From Mucilaginibacter limnophilus (GTDB lineage: Bacteria > Bacteroidota > Bacteroidia > Sphingobacteriales > Sphingobacteriaceae), in NCBI RefSeq assembly GCF_004005815.1, contig NZ_SACK01000002.1:310001-374000 (forward strand): a DNA stretch of 64,000 nt, in the 5' to 3' direction. Position numbers and translations under genes: made by a program. The notes under the pieces were generated by a model. It was not told the DNA's origin and did no database searches. It was given only the letters and a program-made list of their open reading frames with translations. Positions 18,321 through 25,390 of the stretch are shown here, in pieces (position 1 is the first letter of the stretch; the number at the start of each line of letters is the position of its first letter).

Positions 18321-18343
18321 CTATTATTAAGACCCCTATAAAG

Positions 18344-18376
18344 AAAGCCCTCGTACTGTTAAGTATGGGGCTTTTT
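18344..18376. terminator. Terminator between katA and glmS
   Basis: Hairpin AAAGCCC...TACT-loop-AGTA...GGGGCTTTTT with two G.U pairs and one bulge, followed by a T-run on the plus strand. It serves katA; the A-rich left arm gives a weaker T-run for glmS on the minus strand. Confidence 0.75.
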
Positions 18377-18392
18377 AGTTTATAGGCTACGA

Positions 18393-20228
18393 TTATTCTA
18401 CAGTTACTGATTTTGCCAGGTTGCGTGGCTGATCGACATTGCAGCCGCGCATAACCGCAATATGATATGCCAGTAACTGTAACGGTATAGTTGACACCAG
18501 TGGTACAAAAGCTTCGTTAACCTCAGGTATCTCGATAATATAATCGGCCATATCTTTAACGGTTGTATCGCCCTGGGTAACAATAGCTGCAACTTGCCCG
18601 CCGCGTGCTTTTACTTCCTGTATATTGCTAATTACTTTCTCATACGACGAATGTTTTGTGGCAATAAATATTACCGGCATATCTTCATCTATCAGCGCGA
18701 TAGGGCCATGTTTCATCTCGGCGGCAGGATAACCTTCAGCATGTATATATGATATTTCTTTAAGCTTTAAAGCGCCCTCAAGCGCTACCGGGAAGGAGCT
18801 TCCGCGACCTAAAAACAAGCAGTTATTGCTGTTTTTAAATTTTTCGGCTATTTCTTTTACCCTGTCATTTGATTTAAGCGCCTGTTCAACTAATGTTGGT
18901 ATCTCGTCTAACTGGGTAAGATATTCTATCAGCGTGCTTTGTTTAATTGCTCCCCGTTTCTGGCCTATATAAAAAGCGATAAGTGTAAGTACTGTAACCT
19001 GTGCGGTAAACGCTTTTGTTGAAGCTACACCTATTTCAGGGCCGGCATGGGTATAAACACCTGCATGAGTGATACGTGGTATGGAAGCGCCAACAACATT
19101 GCATATACCAAATATGGTAGCGCCTTTTTCTTTAGCCAGTTCTATGGCTGCCATCGTATCCGCTGTTTCACCCGATTGAGAGATAGCTATTACCAAATCT
19201 TTTTCGGTAATAATAGGATTGCGGTATCTAAATTCTGAAGCATATTCCACTTCAACAGGTACACGAGCATATTCTTCTATCAGATATTCGCCAACAAGGC
19301 CTGCATGCCACGAAGTACCACAGGCTACAATGATAATACGATCAACATTTTTAAGCTTCTCAACGTACTCCTTTATGCCACCCAGTTGCACTTTCCCCTG
19401 CTGGGGGTAAATGCGGCCACGCAGGCAGTCGCGGATTGAGCGTGGTTGCTCATATATCTCCTTCAGCATAAAGTGGTCGTAACCGCCTTTTTCAAGTGCT
19501 TCAAGCTTCAGGTCGAGTTCCTGTATATACGGAGTTTGTACGGTATTGTCGATGTTTTTTACCAGCAGCTCGTTTCTGTGGATATAAGCTATCTCATTAT
19601 CATTCAAATACACCACATTCTTGGTGTACTCAACTATCGGGGTAGCATCTGACGCAACAAAATATTCGCCTTCGCCAACACCAATAACCAGCGGGCTGCC
19701 CTTCCGGGCGGCAATAATCATGTCGGGCTCATCAGCGCTCATAATAACTATTGCATAAGCCCCTACCACTTTATTTAAAGCTACACGTACCGCCTCCTGA
19801 AGATCAAGCCCGGTTTGTGTTTTAATGTCTTCAATAAGATGTATCAGTACTTCTGTATCAGTATCGCTTTTAAAAACATGTCCTTTAGCTAATAATGTTT
19901 CTTTAATATTGGCGTAGTTTTCAATAATGCCATTGTGTATAATGGTAAGCTTGCGGTCGCCTGATGAATGAGGGTGGGAGTTTCTATCACTTGGGGCGCC
20001 ATGTGTAGCCCAACGGGTATGGCCCATGCCTACGGTGCTGGTTAGCGGAAGGTCTTTTACAAAATCTTCAAGAGCACTTACCTTACCGGCCTTTTTATAA
20101 ACTTTAAGATCTTTGTCAAGTAAGGCTATTCCCGCACTGTCATATCCACGGTATTCAAGCCTGTGCAAGCCTTTAATAACTATAGGATAAGCATCCCGGT
20201 AACCAATGTAACCAACAATTCCGCACAT
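18393..20228 (-). CDS. glmS: Glutamine-fructose-6-phosphate aminotransferase
   Basis: Makes glucosamine 6-phosphate for peptidoglycan and lipid A. 611 residues. Glutaminase half: catalytic Cys2 in MCGIVGYIG, then GHTRWATHG, HPH and NHGIIENY-like HNGIIENYA. Isomerase half: two SIS domains with ACGTSWHAG, ISQSGETADT, STKAFTAQV and the C-terminal KSVTVE. The start at 20228 leaves Cys2 as the mature N-terminus. Followed by DUF4270 upstream on the same strand (112 bp apart). Glucosamine supply fits the lpx genes elsewhere in the window. Confidence 0.98.
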   Translation of the reverse strand: MCGIVGYIGYRDAYPIVIKGLHRLEYRGYDSAGIALLDKDLKVYKKAGKVSALEDFVKDLPLTSTVGMGHTRWATHGAPSDRNSHPHSSGDRKLTIIHNGIIENYANIKETLLAKGHVFKSDTDTEVLIHLIEDIKTQTGLDLQEAVRVALNKVVGAYAIVIMSADEPDMIIAARKGSPLVIGVGEGEYFVASDATPIVEYTKNVVYLNDNEIAYIHRNELLVKNIDNTVQTPYIQELDLKLEALEKGGYDHFMLKEIYEQPRSIRDCLRGRIYPQQGKVQLGGIKEYVEKLKNVDRIIIVACGTSWHAGLVGEYLIEEYARVPVEVEYASEFRYRNPIITEKDLVIAISQSGETADTMAAIELAKEKGATIFGICNVVGASIPRITHAGVYTHAGPEIGVASTKAFTAQVTVLTLIAFYIGQKRGAIKQSTLIEYLTQLDEIPTLVEQALKSNDRVKEIAEKFKNSNNCLFLGRGSSFPVALEGALKLKEISYIHAEGYPAAEMKHGPIALIDEDMPVIFIATKHSSYEKVISNIQEVKARGGQVAAIVTQGDTTVKDMADYIIEIPEVNEAFVPLVSTIPLQLLAYHIAVMRGCNVDQPRNLAKSVTVE

Positions 20229-20302
20229 ATTTTTAAATATAGATGCACAAATGTAACAGCAAAAAGCAATTCCTGAATGCTAACCCTATTAATAAATTGT
20301 CA

Positions 20303-20331
20303 TAAAAAATCCCCTCTTTTCGTGAGGGGAT
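20303..20331 (-). terminator. Terminator of the DUF4270 gene
   Basis: Stem ATCCCCTC / GAGGGGAT (20309-20316 and 20324-20331). On the minus strand it ends in a run of T (plus A-run 20303-20309), 9 nt after the DUF4270 stop. Confidence 0.8.
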
Positions 20332-20339
20332 CGTTATGA

Positions 20340-21692
20340 TTACTTAATATCGGTATAAATAATGTTTAGCTTGACCCTGAATGGCGAGTTTTTACCAGCC
20401 AGAATAGTTCGTTCTATGGGATAGGCAATCGGCGAGTAATCCAAACTGGTGGTCAACGCTTCATTTGCAGCACCTATATACGTGCCATAATCTTTTGTTT
20501 TACCTGTTACCAGGTTCTGTATATATGTTGTTACCAGAAAACGGTATTCGTTTTTAATAGGGGCGTTATAAAATCCGCCAAAAAGTCCGGAAAATCCTGT
20601 CCGGGCATCAACTGCATCTTCAATATAGGTACGCTGCTTAGCCAGATCATACTTATATAACATCAGGCGTGGTAATGGCGAAAATTGGTTCGCCGAAACT
20701 GGCGTAATAACCAGTTCAGCCCGGTTAATTATAACGTTTTTAAGTTTGTTTAAGTCAGGAAAGTTAACCTTAACACGCAGGCCACCCATACCCTGAATAT
20801 ATGCACGTGTATTAGGCGTATTTTGATCAGCTATAAGCGCTTTTATTTCTTCAGTGTATGAATGAGTTATTTGAGCAATACGTTTAGTTATGGGTATATT
20901 AACTATGGTGGTATCAATATCACCATCATCATTTACCCTTATGTACACATGTAAAGTATCAGGAGTAACTCCTAATACACCGCCGGCACCTGTAGTTGAA
21001 TTTTTGTCAAGAGTAATAAAAAAACCTTTAGCATAGTTTTGAAATACGTCGTTGGACGCTGTTCTTAACTCTGATGTGAAAAGCAGGTTTTTTATAAAAT
21101 CAGTATTAAGAGGTACTCTTACCTGAGGCAATACACGTGTAATTGTATCCGGTTTACCGGTAACAATAGCTGTCACTTTCAAAGTATCATGTGACCGTGC
21201 TATAAACGTTTTTGAACCTATAACTGTATTGGTGTTGTAATTCCAGGTTTTGCTGTTGTAGTATACGTAGTTACCACCTATAGGTTTTTCAAGCAACTGA
21301 TGTATGTTTACTTTAAATACTGAGTTTGATGAATCTCCATAAAAACCATTTGTGCCGTATTTCAAACTCATAATGGCCGAATCGACAGTTATCGTACCGT
21401 CAGGTATCTCATACTTTGCTAAACCCGGCAGGTTTATATCTGTAGCTATGCTGGATTCTGTCACACCTAGTTCCGGATCATTAAATAAACCTAAAGGAGT
21501 GCGTGTAAGGTTTGATACAATAACCGAATCCTCCCTTAAAGTGTTTAAAACCACGTTGCTGTCGGCCATTAATGTGCCGCTCTGCTGGTTTCGCTCATCA
21601 ACATCAAGACCAATCCCGTCAGGATTTTTGCAACTATTTAAAATAAAAAGACTTATTAACAGGGTCAATAAGTCTAATCTGAAAAATTTCAT
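20340..21692 (-). CDS. DUF4270-family lipoprotein
   Basis: 450-residue lipoprotein: a hydrophobic signal then the lipobox LNSC with Cys21 (residues 18-21). The mature part is rich in beta-strand and Ser/Thr, with VDSAIMSLKYG, KVNIHQL and the repeated jelly-roll-like style of DUF4270 proteins. It probably sits on the outer membrane facing the periplasm or surface. Function unknown. The position between glmS and a short glycogen synthase next to panC is an arrangement I recall as common in this group, which suggests an old link with envelope sugar metabolism, though this is inference. Confidence 0.85.
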   Translation of the reverse strand: MKFFRLDLLTLLISLFILNSCKNPDGIGLDVDERNQQSGTLMADSNVVLNTLREDSVIVSNLTRTPLGLFNDPELGVTESSIATDINLPGLAKYEIPDGTITVDSAIMSLKYGTNGFYGDSSNSVFKVNIHQLLEKPIGGNYVYYNSKTWNYNTNTVIGSKTFIARSHDTLKVTAIVTGKPDTITRVLPQVRVPLNTDFIKNLLFTSELRTASNDVFQNYAKGFFITLDKNSTTGAGGVLGVTPDTLHVYIRVNDDGDIDTTIVNIPITKRIAQITHSYTEEIKALIADQNTPNTRAYIQGMGGLRVKVNFPDLNKLKNVIINRAELVITPVSANQFSPLPRLMLYKYDLAKQRTYIEDAVDARTGFSGLFGGFYNAPIKNEYRFLVTTYIQNLVTGKTKDYGTYIGAANEALTTSLDYSPIAYPIERTILAGKNSPFRVKLNIIYTDIK

Positions 21693-21713
21693 ATATAAAA
21701 TAACTTATTCAAC

Positions 21714-22538
21714 TTATACTACGTGCACCAATTCTTCATTGGCAATTTCGTCGTAAAAATTGTAATAATTTTCGGTATCCGAAGTGGAATTAAAGTCTAA
21801 AACAGGTTTCTGGCTGTTTTTAACACTATTTAACACTTCCTCATTAATATTTTCAGCTGCCAATACAATCCCGTCTGAGTAATGAATGGCACCCGCGTAC
21901 AGGGCTGCATTGGTGCCCGGCTTATATACTTCAGTATGTGCCTCGGTCATATCATTCATAACGGCTTTTTGCGCAAAGTCTTCATTCAACACACCGTTAA
22001 AGTCATTCTCATATATTGAATATACAAGCTTTGAATTTTTAAACGTTGGGTCGTTTTTGTAGGTAGTTTTTAAATATGCCGGTACCAGTGCGCTCATCCA
22101 TCCATGGCAGTGTATCATATCAGGCGCCCAGCCCAGCTTCTTCACCGTTTCCAAAGCGCCCTTGCAGAAAAAGATCATACGCTCATCATTGTCGGCATAA
22201 AAATTACCGTCTTTATCGGTAAACACATGTTTACGCTGAAAGTATTCTTCATTGTCCAGGAAATATACCTGCATGCGTGCCGACGGGATTGAAGCTACTT
22301 TAATGATTAAGGGGTTGTCGTTATCATTAATAATGATGTTCATACCCGACAAACGGATTACCTCATGAAGGCGGTTCCTGCGCTCATTGATATTACCGAA
22401 ACGGGGCATAAGGATACGGATCTCGTAGCCTTTATCCTGCATGGCCTGCGGAAGCTGGCGTACTATTTCGGAAATTTTTGTGAGTTCAAGGAAGGGAGAC
22501 ATCTCATGAGAAATAAACAATAGCTTAGATTTACCCAT
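21714..22538 (-). CDS. Short glycogen/starch synthase-like protein (GT5 N-domain only)
   Basis: 274 residues that match the N-terminal Rossmann domain of glycogen synthase: KLLFISHEMSPFLELTKISE (5-24), EIRILMPRFG, DNDERMIFFCKGALE, WAPDMIHCHGWMSALVPAYL and YSIYENDF. The ADP-glucose-binding KxGG loop is changed (TKISE instead of TKTGGL). The whole C-terminal GT-B domain, which holds the nucleotide-sugar site, is absent; the protein ends DEIANEELVHVV. Such half proteins occur next to panC in related genomes to my knowledge. It may not make glycogen. Start ATG at 22538; promoter at 22593-22624. Confidence 0.8.
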   Translation of the reverse strand: MGKSKLLFISHEMSPFLELTKISEIVRQLPQAMQDKGYEIRILMPRFGNINERRNRLHEVIRLSGMNIIINDNDNPLIIKVASIPSARMQVYFLDNEEYFQRKHVFTDKDGNFYADNDERMIFFCKGALETVKKLGWAPDMIHCHGWMSALVPAYLKTTYKNDPTFKNSKLVYSIYENDFNGVLNEDFAQKAVMNDMTEAHTEVYKPGTNAALYAGAIHYSDGIVLAAENINEEVLNSVKNSQKPVLDFNSTSDTENYYNFYDEIANEELVHVV

Positions 22539-22592
22539 CTCTATAATCTGTATTTAATAAGTTTCGACGTCAAAAAAATATTTTTGAGTTTG

Positions 22593-22624
22593 CAAATATA
22601 AGCAATATAATATGAAGTATCAAC
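22593..22624 (-). promoter_or_regulatory. Promoter for the short glycogen synthase gene
   Basis: Minus strand GTTG (plus 22621-22624), 20 nt, then TATATTTG (plus 22593-22600). Leader about 50 nt. Confidence 0.6.
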
Positions 22625-22699
22625 CAGTTGTGCAAGTAATGTTTGGATTTATTTGCATAATTCCCCATTTTCGCCGGATTTTTTAAGCACTTTTACTAA

Positions 22700-23539
22700 T
22701 TGAAGATTTTTACCACCAAAATACAGGTAAGGCAATATGCACAGCAACTGCATGCCGATGGTAAGCGTATTGGCTTTGTACCTACCATGGGAGCACTACA
22801 CCTGGGGCACCTGTCGCTTATTGAGCAGGCACGTAGCCAATGTGACATAGTAATAAGCAGCATTTTTGTTAATCCCACTCAGTTTACCGATCCAAAGGAT
22901 TTAGACCGCTATCCGCGCCCTATTGAAGCAGATATTGATAAGCTTGAAAAAGCGGGATGCGATGCCTTATTTAATCCGAAAGTAAGCGAAATGTATGCCG
23001 GCAATGAAAAATGGCATTTAGATATTGGTGAACTGGAGTACTTACTTGAAGGCGCTTCGCGACCGGGGCATTACCAGGGTGTAATGCAGGTGGTTAACAA
23101 GCTGTTTGATATTGTACAGCCCGATGTTGCCTTCTTTGGCCAAAAAGATTACCAGCAGTTTTTGGTTATAAGCAAAATGGTTGAATTGCTGAATATACCG
23201 GTAAACCTTGTAATGTGCCCCATAGAACGTGAAACTGACGGGCTAGCCATGAGTTCTCGGAATGTGCATTTGTCACCTGACGATTACCGTCATGCGCTTG
23301 TGCTTTCGCGTACGTTGCAGCATGTAAAAAATAACTTCAATCGTAACAACATGCCCTTTTTGAAAGCTGAAGCATTTAAGGCTTTGAGCGAAGAGCCCGG
23401 TGTTAAAGCCGATTACTTTGAGTTTGCTGATGGTGATACTTTATTGCCGGCCAATCAAAACAGCCCAACCATTGTTGCTTTGGTAGCTGCTAAGGTTGGT
23501 AATACCCGACTGATTGATAATATGATAGTTAGTAGGTAG
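22700..23539 (+). CDS. panC: Pantothenate synthetase
   Basis: Joins pantoate and beta-alanine with ATP. 279 residues. Visible: PTMGALHLGHLSLI with the HLGH nucleotide motif, IFVNPTQF, FGQKDYQQFLVI and the KMSKS-like ETDGLAMSSRN. The start must be TTG at 22700: the codon before it is TAA and the next in-frame Met (residue 30) lies inside the active-site motif. Followed by panD, which supplies beta-alanine, 130 bp downstream with its own -7 box. Divergent from the short glycogen synthase gene. Confidence 0.97.
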   Translation: MKIFTTKIQVRQYAQQLHADGKRIGFVPTMGALHLGHLSLIEQARSQCDIVISSIFVNPTQFTDPKDLDRYPRPIEADIDKLEKAGCDALFNPKVSEMYAGNEKWHLDIGELEYLLEGASRPGHYQGVMQVVNKLFDIVQPDVAFFGQKDYQQFLVISKMVELLNIPVNLVMCPIERETDGLAMSSRNVHLSPDDYRHALVLSRTLQHVKNNFNRNNMPFLKAEAFKALSEEPGVKADYFEFADGDTLLPANQNSPTIVALVAAKVGNTRLIDNMIVSR

Positions 23540-23657
23540 GACACACCAGCCCATAGAATACTATTCAATGTACCCAGACTGTTTATATAGACTATCAAAA
23601 CACTGTAATCATTTTAGCTGTGAACTATCAGCCATATACTATCATCTAAATAATATA

Positions 23658-23665
23658 TAACTTTG
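23658..23665 (+). promoter_or_regulatory. -7 box 4 nt before panD
   Basis: TAACTTTG then 4 nt and the panD ATG at 23670. Predicts a leaderless panD mRNA. Confidence 0.6.
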
Positions 23666-23669
23666 CGCC

Positions 23670-24020
23670 ATGGTAATTGAGATGTTAAAATCCAAAATTC
23701 ATAGGGCCCGCGTTACACAGGCCGAGCTGAACTATGTGGGCAGCATAACTATTGATGAGGATTTGATGGATGCGGCAAACATTATTGCTCACGAGAAGGT
23801 GCAGATAGTAAATAACAACAACGGCGCACGTTTTGAAACCTATGTTATAAGGGGCGAGCGCGGTACAGGTACCATTTGCCTTAACGGCGCAACAGCCAGG
23901 CTTGCGCAGGTGGGCGATATCGTGATTATAATGAGTTATGCTTACATGGATGCACAAGAAGCTAAAACCTGGGAGCCAATACTTGTTTTTCCTGACAATG
24001 ATAACCGGCTGATAAAGTAA
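23670..24020 (+). CDS. panD: Aspartate 1-decarboxylase (pyruvoyl enzyme)
   Basis: Makes beta-alanine from aspartate for pantothenate. 116 residues. The proenzyme self-cleaves between Gly24 and Ser25 in [10 protein letters not shown], and Ser25 becomes the pyruvoyl group. Other family residues: [11 protein letters not shown], the [13 protein letters not shown] strand and [21 protein letters not shown]. Full length. With panC it covers two of the pantothenate steps; panB is not in the window. Confidence 0.97.
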   Translation: MVIEMLKSKIHRARVTQAELNYVGSITIDEDLMDAANIIAHEKVQIVNNNNGARFETYVIRGERGTGTICLNGATARLAQVGDIVIIMSYAYMDAQEAKTWEPILVFPDNDNRLIK

Positions 24021-24061
24021 CATCAAATAGCTTTCTTAATCATGCTTGATTTCAGAGTTTG

Positions 24062-24092
24062 TTGATATTGTAAAAAAAATACGATATCTTTA
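24062..24092 (+). promoter_or_regulatory. Candidate promoter for the TonB-C gene
   Basis: TTG at 24062-24064, 20 nt, TATCTTTA at 24085-24092, then 4 nt to the ATG at 24097. The last base of the -7 box differs from consensus. Confidence 0.45.
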
Positions 24093-24096
24093 AGCT

Positions 24097-25134
24097 ATGA
24101 AAAACCTTATAGCAATATCTTTTTGCCTGATTATCAGTACGGCATTTGCTCAAAAGCGTGATGTGTATTTCTACAGAAATGATGGCACACAAACAGAACT
24201 TCGTGAAAATGCAGATTATATACGCGTGGTAAGTGAGCCAGATAAAGGGTCGGTTTTGTATAATGTACTGGAACTATATACTAACGGAAAGAAAAAACTT
24301 ATCGGCAAATCATCGTCTTTAGAAAGCTTCACACCTGAAGGAACAGTCATGACTTTCTACCCTAACGGTGCAAAACATACAATTGAAAATTACAAAAGCG
24401 GGAATCTTGCCGGTGAAATGTATGTGTACTTTACTAACGGTAAGTTAGATAAAGTAAAGTTATATCCATTGGTTCAAAAAAACTATGCGGCAGATGGTAT
24501 AGCGGCTTATGATTTAATAACCAGTAATGATTCTACAGGGAAAAGTCTGGTTGCCGACAAAAATGGCTATTATAAAGGTGATGATGACAGCATTACATAT
24601 ATTAAGGAAATTGCCAAAATCAAGATCGAAGGCAGCATAAAAAACGGTAAGCGCGACGGCTTATGGAAGGGCACTATAGGTGATAATAAAATGAGTTTTA
24701 CCGAAACATACAAAAATGGTGAACTTAAATCAGGCTGTTTAACAGATGCTGACGGTAATACTTACAAGTATTCAAAAAGGCTTATCAGCCCGATGTATCC
24801 GGGTGGCGAAAAATTTTTAAGCGATTTTCTTGCTGAAAACATTAAATATCCAGCTTTTGCCCGCGATCGGCGAATACATGGCGAAGTTTTAGTAGGCTTT
24901 ACGGTTACAAAATTTGGCGAACTTCAAAACATGGATATTACAAGATCGGTACATGAATCAATTGACGATGAAGCATTAAGGGTTATGAGACTTTCGAAAA
25001 ACTGGATTCCCGGGAAGTACTTTGGCTTAGCTGTAGATATTCAGTTTAACCTTCCTATTGATTTTAATATTTCATTTACGTCAACATCTGTTGCCCAAGG
25101 CGACAAAAAACGTAACTGGCCCGACAGGCAATAA
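24097..25134 (+). CDS. Exported TonB C-terminal domain protein with YwqK-like repeats
   Basis: 345 residues. A signal peptide (MKNLIAISFCLIISTAFAQ) is followed by two MORN/YwqK-like segments (TFYPNGAKHTIENYKSGNLAG near 88-108; KIEGSIKNGKRDGLWKG near 175-192). The last 100 residues read as a TonB C-terminal domain: MYPGGEKFLSDFLAENIKYPAFAR, GEVLVGFTVTKFGELQNM, DDEALRVMRL. It lacks the N-terminal membrane anchor and proline linker of a true energy-coupling TonB, so it is probably a periplasmic or outer-membrane-associated protein. Role unknown. More AT-rich than panC and panD. Confidence 0.8.
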   Translation: MKNLIAISFCLIISTAFAQKRDVYFYRNDGTQTELRENADYIRVVSEPDKGSVLYNVLELYTNGKKKLIGKSSSLESFTPEGTVMTFYPNGAKHTIENYKSGNLAGEMYVYFTNGKLDKVKLYPLVQKNYAADGIAAYDLITSNDSTGKSLVADKNGYYKGDDDSITYIKEIAKIKIEGSIKNGKRDGLWKGTIGDNKMSFTETYKNGELKSGCLTDADGNTYKYSKRLISPMYPGGEKFLSDFLAENIKYPAFARDRRIHGEVLVGFTVTKFGELQNMDITRSVHESIDDEALRVMRLSKNWIPGKYFGLAVDIQFNLPIDFNISFTSTSVAQGDKKRNWPDRQ

Positions 25135-25146
25135 AGCATTAAAATT

Positions 25147-25195
25147 ACAAAAAGAAGCATGAGTTGCAATTGCAACTCATGCTTCTTTTTGTTCG
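25147..25195. terminator. 46-bp perfect palindrome, bidirectional terminator
   Basis: Arms 25147-25169 and 25170-25192 are exact reverse complements with no spacer. The core is GAGTTGCAATTGCAACTC and both sides end in five-base A or T runs. It follows the TonB-C gene stop by 12 nt. In RNA the central few bases would form the loop. Confidence 0.85.
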
Positions 25196-25275
25196 GGCAA
25201 GTAATTACACGAACACGATTAAAAACGCAATTAGTAAAATTTCATTTTTTAATCTCAATTTATCTTTATAAATTC

Positions 25276-25283
25276 TATCTTTG
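25276..25283 (+). promoter_or_regulatory. -7 box for carB
   Basis: TATCTTTG at 25276-25283. Transcription would start near 25287, just at the first arm of the leader hairpin, giving a leader of about 100 nt. Confidence 0.6.
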
Positions 25284-25286
25284 CAC

Positions 25287-25390
25287 CCCGACGCTGATGT
25301 CGGGTTTTGAGCCTCGCTTTCAGCGCATAGGAAAAACTTTTTAAGTTTTATTTTTTACCACTAAAGTGTTTTGAATTAAACGCCCTATGC
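25287..25390 (+). promoter_or_regulatory. Structured leader of carB, possible riboregulator
   Basis: Hairpin CCCGAC-GCTGAT-GTCGGG (25287-25304) followed by TTTT. Its loop and base CGCTGA (25292-25297) is complementary to TCAGCG at 25320-25325, which would make an H-type pseudoknot. The overlapping GCATAGG (25325-25331) is complementary to CCTATGC (25384-25390), which contains the carB ATG at 25387. The two downstream pairings share base 25325. I do not recognise this as a known riboswitch class. Confidence 0.45.
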
